Below are positions 1 to 8,494 of a stretch of 64,000 nucleotides of DNA, in pieces (positions within the stretch are counted from its first letter, which is position 1; each line of letters opens with the position of its first letter). The stretch lies in NCBI RefSeq assembly GCF_009193255.1, contig NZ_WACG01000007.1, positions 124,001 to 188,000 on the forward strand, read 5' to 3'. The notes below the pieces were generated by a model. That model saw only the letters and a program-made list of their open reading frames with translations. It searched no databases and was not told where the DNA came from. Both the position numbers and the translations under genes were made by a program. Source of the stretch: Arthrobacter koreensis. Lineage in GTDB: Bacteria > Actinomycetota > Actinomycetes > Actinomycetales > Micrococcaceae.

Positions 1-127
1 ACCCGACCCCGGGCCGTTTGACATGGCTAAGCTGCTGCCGGTGACGTACGTGGTCGCGGTGCTGCTCATGGGAATGGGTGCCCTGCTGATCTACGCGGAC
101 ATCGTGAAGCCCGTCAGTTTTTTCTAG
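1..127 (+). CDS. Site-2 protease (Rip1/RseP type), C-terminal end only
   Basis: The reading frame enters from the left edge and ends at TAG 125-127; about 41 residues are visible. They form one hydrophobic segment followed by a short tail (YADIVKPVSFF) typical of the last transmembrane helix of actinobacterial M50 zinc proteases, which cut anti-sigma factors within the membrane. The catalytic HExxH motif lies outside the window. The identity rests on this tail plus location: in Mycobacterium the order is dxr, rip1, gcpE/ispG, acetyltransferase, and here ispG and the acetyltransferase follow after a three-gene insert. The family call is therefore inferred. Confidence 0.6.
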   Translation, partial: PDPGPFDMAKLLPVTYVVAVLLMGMGALLIYADIVKPVSFF

Positions 128-141
128 TTTCAAATGAAACT
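126..141. promoter_or_regulatory. Palindrome of GTTTCA half-sites, candidate operator
   Basis: AGTTTCA-AA-TGAAACT is a perfect 7+2+7 inverted repeat. It begins on the stop codon of the upstream protease gene and lies just upstream of the promoter of the SatD-like gene. The stretch from about 119 to 190 is clearly AT-richer than its surroundings. Repressor binding is inferred from the symmetry only. Confidence 0.5.
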
Positions 142-189
142 GAAACCTATTTTGCTTGTAAATCTTTTTGCAATCGAATACGGTTTCAG
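140..189. promoter_or_regulatory. Inverted-repeat pair bracketing the SatD-like gene promoter
   Basis: CTGAAACC at 140-147 and GGTTTCAG at 182-189 are exact reverse complements. They lie on either side of the predicted -35 and -10 elements; the right arm overlaps the -10 box and the space before the start codon. This layout suits a looping or doubly bound repressor, plausibly the HTH protein encoded just downstream. Function is inferred. Confidence 0.5.
156..184 (+). promoter_or_regulatory. Promoter of the SatD-like gene
   Basis: TTGTAA (156-161), a 17-base spacer and TACGGT (179-184), followed by 7 bases and then ATG 192. The short distance predicts a transcript starting at or next to the start codon (leaderless). 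Confidence 0.5.
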
Positions 190-191
190 GC

Positions 192-824
192 ATGTTCGTA
201 CTGACGATCGACCAAAAGGACAGCCGCAAGACTGCTGACCGGGTGCCGGAGCTGCTCAACCTGCTGGGTTCCGAAGAACTGGAGCTTCCGTTTGAGCGGA
301 CCGTGGGGGACGAGGTGCAGGGCGTGGCCTCGTCTGCGGATGCTGCAGTGAACGCGGCCCTGGCGGCGCTGCGCCAGGGCGGCTGGTCCGTAGGAATAGG
401 CGTAGGCACGGTCGGACGGCCCCTGCCGGCCTCCTCACGGGAAGCCGGGGGAGAGGCGTTCATCGCCGCGCGCGCCGCCGTCGACCGCGCCAAGAAAACC
501 GGTGACCGTCCGCCCCTCGCCGTCGCCGCCGCGCCGGAAGCCGGTGAAGAAGCCGCTGAAGCGGCCGCGCATGCCGAGGCCGTGCTGGTCCTGATCGCCG
601 GGCTGGTCTGCGGCCGCAGCGAAGCGGAGTGGCGGATTCTGGAACACGTCGACCCGCACAAATGGGGAGCCCAAAGCGCCGCAGCACGTATGCTCGGGGT
701 CAGTTCCCAGGCAGTGAGCAACGCCGTCCAGCGGGCCAAATGGCAGGAAGAGTGGGCCGCCCGTCCCGCAGCAGCGGTGCTCCTCGACCGGGCGGACCGC
801 GCAGCCGGTTCTCCGCCGAGATAG
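192..824 (+). CDS. SatD-family protein with C-terminal helix-turn-helix
   Basis: 210 residues from ATG 192, chosen over the in-frame TTG at 168 because a -10 box ends 7 bases before 192. The N-terminal half has the SatD pattern: LTIDQKDSRKT near the start, then ERTVGDEVQG, then a GIGVGTV strand and a segment ending in ARAAVDRAK. The C-terminal part carries an HTH (AARMLGVSSQAVSNAVQRA) like that of SatD proteins and MarR-like factors. SatD belongs to the Streptococcus mutans sat (secretion and acid tolerance) locus and its biochemical role is not established. The next gene encodes a membrane protein resembling the usual SatD partner. The gene probably regulates itself through the inverted repeats upstream; this is inference. 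Confidence 0.65.
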   Translation: MFVLTIDQKDSRKTADRVPELLNLLGSEELELPFERTVGDEVQGVASSADAAVNAALAALRQGGWSVGIGVGTVGRPLPASSREAGGEAFIAARAAVDRAKKTGDRPPLAVAAAPEAGEEAAEAAAHAEAVLVLIAGLVCGRSEAEWRILEHVDPHKWGAQSAAARMLGVSSQAVSNAVQRAKWQEEWAARPAAAVLLDRADRAAGSPPR

Positions 825-890
825 CAGAAACTGCCCGTTACAGCGCCGAGACGTGCAGTTTCTGCCATCTCGAGGAAGACAAGGAGTTCC

Positions 891-1343
891 ATGGACCTGC
901 TCTGGATCGTGCTGGGCCTGGCGGCGGCTGCCGTCGGCGGATGGCCGGTCACCAGCGGAGTGCTGAAACTGGCGCGTGCGGTGGAAGCCGCCCGCCCCGG
1001 ACCTGACCCCGCCCGCGACCCGGCCGCGGACCAGGTCCATGACCTGGCCGGGGAGCCCGTGATTCCGCCGCTGCCCAGCCGCCCGCCGCGGCCGGCCGGG
1101 CCCGTGGTCCTTCGCGGCGGACTGGTGATTGGGTTCCTGGAACGGCTCGCCGTGGCAGCTGCCGTGCTCGCTGATGAGCCGGTTGCCATAGCGTACGTAG
1201 TCGCCATCAAGGGACTTGGCCGGTACGCCGAACTCAAGGAGACACCGGCCGCCGCCGAGCGGTTCATCATCGGAACCCTGGCCTCCATGCTCTGGGCCGT
1301 GGGCATTGCCGCCGCCGTTCGGGTGGCGCTGCTGCACGGCTGA
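891..1343 (+). CDS. Small membrane protein, SatE/DUF3307-like C-terminus
   Basis: 150 residues. A hydrophobic N-terminal helix (about 3-25) is followed by a proline- and acid-rich cytoplasmic stretch (about 30-75) and two further helices. The segment GLVIGFLERLAVAAAV...AIKGLGRYAELK...ERFIIGTLASMLWAV has the layout of the C-terminal part of DUF3307 membrane proteins that lie beside satD in Firmicutes. The ATG sits 66 bases after the SatD-like stop with AAGGAG nearby, so the two genes are probably co-transcribed. The function is unknown and the family link is my pattern match, not a search result. Confidence 0.55.
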   Translation: MDLLWIVLGLAAAAVGGWPVTSGVLKLARAVEAARPGPDPARDPAADQVHDLAGEPVIPPLPSRPPRPAGPVVLRGGLVIGFLERLAVAAAVLADEPVAIAYVVAIKGLGRYAELKETPAAAERFIIGTLASMLWAVGIAAAVRVALLHG

Positions 1344-1350
1344 CATCCCT

Positions 1351-1356
1351 TAGGGT
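1351..1356 (+). promoter_or_regulatory. -10 box of the YciI gene, leaderless type
   Basis: TAGGGT ends 7 bases before ATG 1364, the spacing expected for a leaderless transcript. Confidence 0.45.
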
Positions 1357-1363
1357 GGGAATC

Positions 1364-1657
1364 ATGAGTATTTTTGCAGTTGAGTACGTGTACGACGCCG
1401 AATCGGCAGCAGTGCGGGACGAGCACCGTCCGGCCCACCGCGAATGGCTTGCCGCGCTGGTTGAAGAGGGCAAGGTCCTGGCCAGCGGTCCGTTCACTGA
1501 CGGCGCCGGCGCGCTGCTCATCTTCACTGCCGCAGACGAAGACGAGCTGAACAACCTGCTGAAGCAGGATCCGCTCGCCGTTGGCGGCGGCATCTCCGGA
1601 CTCAAGACCACCGAGTGGAAGCCGGTCACGGGTGCCTTTGCGCACCTGGCGGGCTAA
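1364..1657 (+). CDS. YciI family protein
   Basis: 97 residues from ATG 1364; an in-frame GTG at 1355 overlaps the -10 box and is rejected. The fold signature is a ferredoxin-like dimeric alpha-beta barrel: a strand with VEYVYD, then DEHRPAHREWLAALVEEGKVLASGPF with the conserved His and the Gly-Pro turn, then a DEDELNNLLKQDP helix. YciI proteins are small, possibly enzymatic, and mostly uncharacterised. The gene has its own -10 box and is followed by a strong stem-loop, so it is probably a single-gene unit. Confidence 0.8.
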   Translation: MSIFAVEYVYDAESAAVRDEHRPAHREWLAALVEEGKVLASGPFTDGAGALLIFTAADEDELNNLLKQDPLAVGGGISGLKTTEWKPVTGAFAHLAG

Positions 1658-1671
1658 GCCCTGAGTGATAT

Positions 1672-1710
1672 TCCACCCGCCTGCGGCACAGCGTGCGGCA
1701 GGCGGGTGGA
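1672..1710 (+). terminator. Long perfect stem-loop after the YciI gene, no T-tract
   Basis: TCCACCCGCCTGC (1672-1684) pairs perfectly with 1698-1710 around a 13-base loop. There is no run of T after it, as is common for actinobacterial terminators. It also lies 72 bases before the ispG start and could act as a leader element. Confidence 0.55.
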
Positions 1711-1781
1711 TAATAGGACAGGCGCGCTTATCCCCGCCGCCGGAGACTAATGAACTGCCCGCAGGGCACATGGAGGATGTT

Positions 1782-2948
1782 TTGACCTCGGTCAACCTAG
1801 GAATGCCAGCAGCACCGCCGCCCGTCCTTGCCCCGAGGCGCAAAACCCGCCAGATCAAGGTGGGCTCCGTAGGGGTCGGGTCAGACTTCCCGATCAGTGT
1901 GCAGTCGATGACCACCACGCCCACCACGGACATCAACGCCACCCTCCAGCAGATCGCCGAGCTCACGGCGTCGGGCTGCGACATTGTGCGCGTGGCCTGC
2001 CCCAGCGCCGATGACGCAGCGGCGCTGCCCATCATCGCCAAGAAGTCGCAGATCCCGGTGATTGCGGACATCCACTTCCAGCCGAAGTACGTGTACGCGG
2101 CCATCGAAGCCGGCTGCGCTGCGGTCCGCGTGAACCCGGGCAACATCCGCAAGTTCGATGACCAGGTCAAGCAGATCGCCAAGGAAGCCAAGGACGCCGG
2201 CGTGTCCATCCGGATCGGCGTCAACGCCGGGTCGCTGGACCCCCGCCTGCTGGCCAAGTACGGCAAGGCCACTCCCGAAGCGCTGGTCGAGTCCGCCGTC
2301 TGGGAAGCCAGCCTCTTCGAGGAACACGACTTCCACGACTTCAAGATCTCCGTAAAGCACAACGACCCGGTGGTGATGGTCCGCGCGTACGAGCTGCTCG
2401 CAGAGCGCGGCGACTGGCCCCTGCACCTGGGCGTCACAGAGGCAGGCCCGGCCTTCCAAGGAACCATCAAGTCCGCCACCGCTTTCGGTGCACTGCTCTC
2501 CAAGGGCATCGGCGACACCATCCGCGTCTCCCTCTCGGCACCGCCGGTGGAGGAAATCAAGGTTGGCAACCAGATCCTTCAGTCGCTGAACCTGCGGCCG
2601 AGGAAGCTCGAAATTGTCTCCTGCCCCTCCTGCGGCCGCGCCCAGGTGGACGTCTATACCCTCGCCGAGCAGGTCACCGCCGGACTCGAAGGCATGGAAG
2701 TTCCGCTCCGCGTCGCTGTCATGGGCTGCGTAGTAAACGGACCGGGTGAGGCGCGCGAGGCCGATCTGGGTGTAGCCTCCGGTAACGGAAAGGGCCAGAT
2801 CTTCGTCAAGGGCGAAGTCATCAAGACCGTTCCGGAAGACCAGATTGTTGAAACCCTGATCGAAGAAGCGATGAGGATCGCCGAGGACATGGGGGAGGCC
2901 GATGGCGAGGATGCTGGCACGGGTGGCCCCATGGTTACCGTCGGCTAG
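1782..2948 (+). CDS. ispG: 4-hydroxy-3-methylbut-2-en-1-yl diphosphate synthase (IspG/GcpE)
   Basis: 388 residues. It performs the penultimate step of the MEP isoprenoid pathway, reducing ME-cPP to HMBPP with a [4Fe-4S] cluster. Expected motifs are present: [18 protein letters not shown], and the cluster cysteines C281, C284 and C316 followed by NGPGE. The start is TTG 1782 because GGAGG at 1772-1776 sits 5 bases before it and the resulting N-terminus (MTSVNLGMP) fits relatives; ATG 1770 would place the ribosome site inside the gene. The neighbourhood (rip1 upstream, acetyltransferase 10 bases downstream) is the conserved actinobacterial one, apart from the insert between rip1 and ispG. Confidence 0.95.
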   Translation: MTSVNLGMPAAPPPVLAPRRKTRQIKVGSVGVGSDFPISVQSMTTTPTTDINATLQQIAELTASGCDIVRVACPSADDAAALPIIAKKSQIPVIADIHFQPKYVYAAIEAGCAAVRVNPGNIRKFDDQVKQIAKEAKDAGVSIRIGVNAGSLDPRLLAKYGKATPEALVESAVWEASLFEEHDFHDFKISVKHNDPVVMVRAYELLAERGDWPLHLGVTEAGPAFQGTIKSATAFGALLSKGIGDTIRVSLSAPPVEEIKVGNQILQSLNLRPRKLEIVSCPSCGRAQVDVYTLAEQVTAGLEGMEVPLRVAVMGCVVNGPGEAREADLGVASGNGKGQIFVKGEVIKTVPEDQIVETLIEEAMRIAEDMGEADGEDAGTGGPMVTVG

Positions 2949-2958
2949 GACGGAGAAG

Positions 2959-3810
2959 ATGCGCAGCGGAAACATGACGGGAACGCTGCGCATCCTCGGT
3001 GCGGCTGACACCCCGGCACTCACCGAACTTGCCGCCGCAGACCCGGTGGCTAACACGTTCCTGCTTTCGCACCTTGAAACCACCCGTACCGCTGCTCCCA
3101 CGGCGGCGGGCGGCCAGGTGCTGGGAGTGTTCGACGACGGAAGGCTCACCGCTGCGTGCTGGGCGGGAGTCAACGTTGTGCCCACCGGCGTCACTGCCGA
3201 AAACGGCCCGGAGATCGGTGCCTACCTGGCCCGTACCGGCCGCCGCTTTTCCTCGGTGTTCGGCCCGGCGGAGGCCGTGCTGTCCCTGTGGTCCGAGCTG
3301 CAGCACAACTCGCCGCGTCCCTTCGATGTGCGCAGCGACCAGCCGCTTCTGGAAATCGCCGGGCCGTCGCCGGTGACGCCGGCTCCCGGCCTGCGCCGGG
3401 CCCGCCCGGCTGACCTGGACCGGCTGCTGCCCGCCTGCACGGCCATGTTCGAAGAAGAAGTCGGCTACTCACCCGTTGCCGGCGGCAGCAGGCATTACCG
3501 CCAGCGGGTTCTCTCCCTGATCCAGAACGGCCACTCGCTGGTGGAGTTCGACGCCGCCGGACAGGTGATCTTCAAGGCTGAGCTGGGAACCGTCTCCAGC
3601 CGTGCTGTCCAGGTCCAGGGGGTCTGGATGAATCCGGCCTACCGCGGACGGGGCCTGAGCGCTGCGTACATGTCCGCCGTCGTCCGGTTCGCGCAGGAAC
3701 TTGCGCCGGTCACCAGCCTGTACGTGAACTCCTACAACACCCCTGCGCGGGCGACCTACGAATCCGTGGGGTTCCGCCAGGTAGGTACCTTCGCGACCAT
3801 CCTGTTCTAG
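2959..3810 (+). CDS. GNAT family acetyltransferase with N-terminal DUF4081-like domain
   Basis: 283 residues. The second half is a GNAT acetyl-CoA fold: VWMNPAYRGRGLSAAYMSAVVRFA contains the RGxG-type pyrophosphate-binding loop, and YVNSYNTPARATYESVGFRQVG is the typical last strand-helix-strand. The first half (about 1-135) resembles the extra domain of Rv2867c-like proteins. The substrate is unknown. The gene starts 10 bases after ispG with GGAG at 2952, so it belongs to the ispG transcript. ATG 2974 is an alternative start with a GCGGA site. Confidence 0.8.
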   Translation: MRSGNMTGTLRILGAADTPALTELAAADPVANTFLLSHLETTRTAAPTAAGGQVLGVFDDGRLTAACWAGVNVVPTGVTAENGPEIGAYLARTGRRFSSVFGPAEAVLSLWSELQHNSPRPFDVRSDQPLLEIAGPSPVTPAPGLRRARPADLDRLLPACTAMFEEEVGYSPVAGGSRHYRQRVLSLIQNGHSLVEFDAAGQVIFKAELGTVSSRAVQVQGVWMNPAYRGRGLSAAYMSAVVRFAQELAPVTSLYVNSYNTPARATYESVGFRQVGTFATILF

Positions 3811-3872
3811 CTGCCAGCGCCCAAAACCGCGGGTGCAGCGGCATCAGCCTTACCTTCCGTCCCGGCGCGCCC

Positions 3873-3878
3873 TAGGCT
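3873..3878 (+). promoter_or_regulatory. -10 box of the lipoprotein gene
   Basis: TAGGCT ends 9 bases before ATG 3888, predicting an almost leaderless mRNA with at most a few untranslated bases. Confidence 0.35.
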
Positions 3879-3887
3879 GGGACGACC

Positions 3888-4778
3888 ATGACCCGGGTCC
3901 GGTTCCTCTCCTGCCTGCTGGCCGCAGCCCTGCTGCTCCCAGCTTGCTCGGGCGTGCCCGGGGAAAGCTCCGGAGCGCCCTCGGTCACGGTGCCGGCGGA
4001 CCCCGGAGCGGGTGCACCGGCGGCACCTGCGCCGTCCCCGGCGCCGTCAACGGGGCAGGAAACCGGGCCGGAAACGGGGCCCGGCAGCAGGCCCGGCACG
4101 GACGCTGCCCGGGGCGCGGCGCCGCCCGGGTTCGCATCGCCGGGCGGAAGTTCCGGCAGCCCAGCGGGCGCTGGGAATCCCGAATTCAGTTCGGCACGGC
4201 TCGAAGCCGCCGTTGCCGCAGCCAACCGCTCCCTGGCACTGGACGGCCAAGTCCTCAGCGAGGCAGCACTGCGTGCAGTGCTGCCGGATACTGAGGCCGC
4301 TGCAGGAACCGAGGTGACCTTCGAACCTGCTGCCTGCGCGGAAATCGCCGCCACCGCCTCGGTGTCCGCGGTGCAGGATGCCTCGCTGGCCGGTCTCGCC
4401 TACGGCACGGACGCAGGGGCCGCGAGCGTCCTCAACGTAGCGGCCTACGCCGACGAATCCATCCTCGACACCCTCGACTACATTGACGAGGCAGTCCTTT
4501 CCGACTGTGCGGAAGTCCGCATGGCCGGTGACGGCGCTACCGTCACGGTGACGAACACCCGCCTGGAGGTCACTACTGCCGCGGAGCACATCCTGGCGCT
4601 GGACACCGCAGCGAGTTCCGCTGCGGGAAACACGCGCCTCGTGGTGGTCAGCGCCAGGACCGGGAACGTGCGCCTCGTCGCGTCGCTGCCGGCGCCCCGG
4701 GACGCGCAGCGGTCCGCTGAAGAAGCGGGCCTGCTCATCGACGCGGTCCTGACGGAACTGGGCCTGGCCTCCCGCTAG
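3888..4778 (+). CDS. Secreted lipoprotein of unknown function
   Basis: 296 residues. The N-terminus is a clear lipoprotein signal: basic start (MTRVR), hydrophobic core and lipobox LLPAC at about residues 17-21, so the mature protein is anchored by a lipidated cysteine. It is followed by a long low-complexity stretch rich in Pro, Ala, Gly and Ser (about 22-95), then an Ala-rich domain with alternating strands. A single further cysteine pair could form a disulfide. I recognise no family in the C-terminal domain. No gene overlaps it and it precedes proS by 120 bases. Confidence 0.75.
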   Translation: MTRVRFLSCLLAAALLLPACSGVPGESSGAPSVTVPADPGAGAPAAPAPSPAPSTGQETGPETGPGSRPGTDAARGAAPPGFASPGGSSGSPAGAGNPEFSSARLEAAVAAANRSLALDGQVLSEAALRAVLPDTEAAAGTEVTFEPAACAEIAATASVSAVQDASLAGLAYGTDAGAASVLNVAAYADESILDTLDYIDEAVLSDCAEVRMAGDGATVTVTNTRLEVTTAAEHILALDTAASSAAGNTRLVVVSARTGNVRLVASLPAPRDAQRSAEEAGLLIDAVLTELGLASR

Positions 4779-4898
4779 CCGGTGCCGCTAACGGCACCGG
4801 CCCTGCCGTGTCCGGCTCACCCGGCACCAGGGGCTAGATTAGTAGGGAGAAACTTCCCACTTTGGTGCAGCCTGAGGCTGCGGAAACGGATTCGACGC

Positions 4899-6698
4899 GT
4901 GGTCCTTCGACTTTCCACCCTTTTCCTGCGCACCCTGCGCGAAGACCCGGCAGACGCCGACGTCGCCAGCCACCGCCTGCTGGTACGTGCCGGCTACATT
5001 CGCCGCGCCGCTCCCGGCATCTATTCGTGGCTGCCCCTGGGCCTGCGCGTCCTGGGCAAGGTGGAGACCATCATCCGCGAGGAAATGGCTGAGATCGGCG
5101 CCCAGGAAGTCCACTTCCCGGCGCTGCTGCCGCGCGAACCCTACGAAGCATCCAACCGCTGGACGGAGTACGGGGACAACCTCTTCCGCCTCCAGGACCG
5201 CAAGGGCGCGGATTACCTGCTGGCTCCCACCCATGAGGAAATGTTCACCCTCCTGGTGAAGGACCTCTACAGCTCCTACAAGGACCTGCCGGTCTCCCTC
5301 TTCCAGATCCAGAACAAGTACCGCGACGAAGCCCGCCCGCGGGCCGGCCTGCTCCGCGGCCGCGAGTTCATCATGAAGGACTCCTACTCCTTCGACATCG
5401 ACGACGAAGGCCTGGAAGCGAGCTACCAGGCGCACCGCGGCGCCTACCTGCGCATCTTCGAACGCCTGGGGCTCGACGTCGTTGTGGTCTCCGCGGTGTC
5501 CGGCGCCATGGGCGGGTCCAAGAGCGAGGAATTCCTGCACCCGACCCCGGTTGGCGAGGACACCTACGTCCGGTCGGCCGGCGGCTACGCGGCCAACGTT
5601 GAGGCAGTGACCACCGTTGCCCCCGAGGCCGTCGACTACGCCAACGCGCCCGCCGCGCAGGTGGTGGACACCCCGGACACACCCACCATCGACACCCTGG
5701 TGGCCGACGTCAACGCACGCTTCGCCAAGGACTCCGGTGAATGGACCGCCGCAGACACGCTCAAGAACGTTGTCCTGGCCGTGACGCTGCCCACCGGTGA
5801 GCGGCAGATCGTCGTCGTCGGTGTTCCCGGGGACCGCGCCGTGGACCTGAAGCGCATCGAAGCGAACATTGGCTCGCACCTTGAAATGTCCGGCGAGCTC
5901 GGCGTAGAAGCCGCCACGGATGAGGACCTCAAGAAGCACCCCGGGCTGGTCAAGGGCTACATCGGCCCGGGGCTGAACCGGGACGAAGCTGTCCTGGGGA
6001 CGGAGTCCTCCACCGGTCTGCTGTACCTGGTGGACCCCCGTGTGGTTGCCGGCACCGCCTGGATCACTGGAGCGAATGAGCCCGGCAAGCACGTCCTTGG
6101 CTTGGTTGCGGAGCGCGACTTCGGTTGGGACGGCGTCATCGAAGCCGTTGAGGTCCGCGAGGGTGACGAGGCTCCGGATGGATCCGGCCCGCTCGAAGCA
6201 GCCCGCGGAATCGAAATGGGCCACATCTTCCAGCTCGGCCGCAAGTACGCCGAAGCGCTGGGCCTGAAGGTCCTGGACAAGAACGGCAAGCTGGCCACCG
6301 TGACCATGGGCTCCTACGGTGTGGGCGTCACCCGCGCCGTCGCAGCCCTGGCCGAGTCCAACCGGGATGAGAAGGGCATTATCTGGCCACGCGCCGTCGC
6401 GCCCGCGGACGTCCACGTTGTTGCCACCGGCCGCGGTGACGAGATTTTCGAAGCCGCTGCCAAGCTCTCCGGGGACCTCGAAGCAGCAGGCCTCGAAGTT
6501 ATTTATGACGACCGCCCCAAGGTTTCCCCCGGCGTGAAGTTCGGCGATGCCGAACTGATCGGCGTTCCCACCATCCTGGTGGTGGGCCGCGGCCTGGCGG
6601 ACGGCGTCGTCGAAATCAAGGACCGCGCTACCGGCGAAGCCGAGAACGTGCCGGTTGCAGAGGCCGTGGAGTACGTACTCCGCGCCGCCCGCGGCTGA
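4899..6698 (+). CDS. proS: Proline--tRNA ligase
   Basis: 599 residues, the bacterial class II form. Motif 1 (about 30-60), motif 2 with [21 protein letters not shown]-type sequence and motif 3 [11 protein letters not shown]-type sequence near residue 470 are visible. Between motifs 2 and 3 lies an insertion domain (about 225-410) that matches the editing (INS/YbaK-like) domain which clears Ala-tRNA(Pro); an anticodon-binding domain follows from about 500. The start is GTG 4899, giving [16 protein letters not shown] as in relatives; longer versions have no homologous N-terminus. proS near DUF4439 and rimP-nusA is the standard actinobacterial order. Confidence 0.95.
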   Translation: MVLRLSTLFLRTLREDPADADVASHRLLVRAGYIRRAAPGIYSWLPLGLRVLGKVETIIREEMAEIGAQEVHFPALLPREPYEASNRWTEYGDNLFRLQDRKGADYLLAPTHEEMFTLLVKDLYSSYKDLPVSLFQIQNKYRDEARPRAGLLRGREFIMKDSYSFDIDDEGLEASYQAHRGAYLRIFERLGLDVVVVSAVSGAMGGSKSEEFLHPTPVGEDTYVRSAGGYAANVEAVTTVAPEAVDYANAPAAQVVDTPDTPTIDTLVADVNARFAKDSGEWTAADTLKNVVLAVTLPTGERQIVVVGVPGDRAVDLKRIEANIGSHLEMSGELGVEAATDEDLKKHPGLVKGYIGPGLNRDEAVLGTESSTGLLYLVDPRVVAGTAWITGANEPGKHVLGLVAERDFGWDGVIEAVEVREGDEAPDGSGPLEAARGIEMGHIFQLGRKYAEALGLKVLDKNGKLATVTMGSYGVGVTRAVAALAESNRDEKGIIWPRAVAPADVHVVATGRGDEIFEAAAKLSGDLEAAGLEVIYDDRPKVSPGVKFGDAELIGVPTILVVGRGLADGVVEIKDRATGEAENVPVAEAVEYVLRAARG

Positions 6699-6705
6699 GC
6701 CGCAG

Positions 6706-7503
6706 GTGGTCTCGGGGCTTGAGGACATAACGCTCGCCACCATCGCCCTCGTGGTGGTGGCGGGCCTCGCCGCAGGCTGGATCGACGCCGTGGTGGGCGG
6801 AGGCGGCCTGCTCCAGCTGCCGGCGCTGCTCCTCGTGCCCGGAATCTCTCCCGTGCAGGCGCTGGCGACCAACAAGATGGGGTCTGTCTTCGGGACCACC
6901 ACCAGTGCGCTCACCTACTATCGCCGCGCCCACCCGGACCTGAAAACGGCCCTGCCCATGGCCGGAGTGGCACTTGCGGGCAGCTTTGGCGGAGCGGTGC
7001 TGGCGGCTTCACTGCCGTCCTCGGTGTTCAAGCCGATCATCGTGGTGGCGCTGGTCGTCGTCGCCGTCTTCACTGCCACGAAACCCACCGTGGGGGAACT
7101 GACCAAGCTCCGGCACTCCGGGAACCGGCACTATGCCACAGCCGGTGCGATCGGTGCCGTCATCGGGTTCTATGACGGCCTGATTGGCCCGGGAACGGGC
7201 TCCTTCCTCATCATCGCCATGGTGACCCTGCTGGGCTATAACTTCCTGGCCGCCAGCGCCAAGGCGAAGATCGTGAACATGGCAACCAACATCGGCGCGC
7301 TGGCTTTCTTCCTTCCGCACGGCTCGCTGCTGTGGGGCCTGGGGCTGGTCCTCGGCCTGGCCAACATGACCGGCGGCTACATCGGGGCACGCATGGCGGT
7401 CACAAAGGGAAGCAGGTTCATTCGCATCGTGTTCCTGGTGGTGGTTGGCGCGCTGATCATCAAACTCGGCACCGACGTCTGGATGGAAAACTTCCAGGGC
7501 TAA
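6706..7503 (+). CDS. TauE/SafE family sulfite/anion exporter
   Basis: 265 residues with about eight hydrophobic helices and the family hallmarks: WIDAVVGGGGLLQLPALL at the first helix and ALATNKMGSVFGTTTSA in the next; the duplicated half shows FYDGLIGPGTGSFLI and KAKIVNMATNIGALAFF. Members of this family carry sulfite, sulfonates or other small anions; the substrate here cannot be told. GTG 6706 starts 8 bases after proS, so it probably shares that transcript. Its end is 10 bases from the convergent kinase gene. Confidence 0.9.
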   Translation: MVSGLEDITLATIALVVVAGLAAGWIDAVVGGGGLLQLPALLLVPGISPVQALATNKMGSVFGTTTSALTYYRRAHPDLKTALPMAGVALAGSFGGAVLAASLPSSVFKPIIVVALVVVAVFTATKPTVGELTKLRHSGNRHYATAGAIGAVIGFYDGLIGPGTGSFLIIAMVTLLGYNFLAASAKAKIVNMATNIGALAFFLPHGSLLWGLGLVLGLANMTGGYIGARMAVTKGSRFIRIVFLVVVGALIIKLGTDVWMENFQG

Positions 7504-7513
7504 CCGCGCGCCC

Positions 7514-8494
7514 CTAGGCGGCCGGCAGCTCATGTACCGGCGGAAGCCCGGGATGGGTCTTTCCTGCCACAGCCGCGGCGACCCACACCGAACGCTGCGC
7601 ATCGGCGGGCATTCCGTCGCGGAGATACTCCAGCGCGTTGGCTACTTCCCGCAGGATGCTCCACTCCGCTGCGGCGTCGGCGTCCAGACCGCCAGCCTCG
7701 CAGAGACCGTGCAGCCGCTGCACCAGGGAACGCTCCGGAGCACCCGGAGCGAGGTCTCCGAGCCGGTTCCACAGCATGGGGGCCACCGCGTACTCGGCCT
7801 CCCCGCACACAGCCTGCGGATCTATGGCAGCCCAGCCGCCACCGGGCCGGGCCAACACGTTGTCGAAATGCAGGTCCGCGTGCACCAGGACGTCACGGCT
7901 GCTCCGCCGGCCCACCACGCCGCGGGTCTGGCAGACAGCCAGTGCCTCCTCCAGCAGCCAGCGCTCAAAGGGCCGGCCCAGCGCTTCCCATTCGGCAGGA
8001 AGCTCATCGGAGAGCTGCTCTGCCCTTTCGGCGGCTGAGGGTATGCCGGCCCATTCCGGTTCTCCGGATTCGGGGATGCCCAGCTCACGGACCAGACCTC
8101 CCCAAGCCTGGACCGCCTCGGCGACGGGAACCTGCATCAGGCTCCTCTCCGGGTCCAGCCGTTCAAGCAGCAGGGCGGAGCCTGCAGGGTCCCGGTCCAG
8201 CAGGCGGACGGCGCCGCGGCCGGACCAGAGCTGCAGCGCCGGCGCTTCGGATTCAGCCTCCGGATGGGGGAACGGCAGTTTCAGCACTGCCGGGGAGCCG
8301 CCGGCGGTGCGGACCGGCAGCACCAGTGCTCCGTGGCCGTGCCAGGTTTCCACGACGGATTCATCCGGTCTCAGCCCGAAGGCATCCATTGCCTCGTCCG
8401 CGAGGCGCGGAAGGCTGTCGACCCAGCTTCGGCCTTCACGCGAGCGCAGGTAGCGCCTGCGCAGGGCTTCGGGAACTACGACGGCGGATGCCAT
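7514..8494 (-). CDS. Aminoglycoside/hydroxyurea kinase-like phosphotransferase (APH(6)-like)
   Basis: 326 residues. The catalytic loop HADLHFDN (H205-N212, D207 the likely base) and the metal-binding AIDPQ (D225) are the marks of antibiotic phosphotransferases of the StrB/APH(6) type; GxGALVLP and LKLPFPH supply the nucleotide site. Many chromosomal members have no known role in resistance, so the substrate is open. The start at 8494 has AGGAGG 9 bases upstream; a longer frame to 8566 is ignored. It is the downstream leftward gene after the DUF4439 gene, with a 116-base gap. Confidence 0.8.
   Translation of the reverse strand: MASAVVVPEALRRRYLRSREGRSWVDSLPRLADEAMDAFGLRPDESVVETWHGHGALVLPVRTAGGSPAVLKLPFPHPEAESEAPALQLWSGRGAVRLLDRDPAGSALLLERLDPERSLMQVPVAEAVQAWGGLVRELGIPESGEPEWAGIPSAAERAEQLSDELPAEWEALGRPFERWLLEEALAVCQTRGVVGRRSSRDVLVHADLHFDNVLARPGGGWAAIDPQAVCGEAEYAVAPMLWNRLGDLAPGAPERSLVQRLHGLCEAGGLDADAAAEWSILREVANALEYLRDGMPADAQRSVWVAAAVAGKTHPGLPPVHELPAA

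Noticed and set aside
3833-4294. Frame overlapping the lipoprotein gene on the same strand
   Set aside because: The overlapping lipoprotein has a textbook signal and lipobox; this frame gives Arg/Pro-rich sequence with no pattern.
4839-6914. 691-codon open frame antisense to proS
   Set aside because: Shadow of a certain gene; no ribosome site or family pattern.
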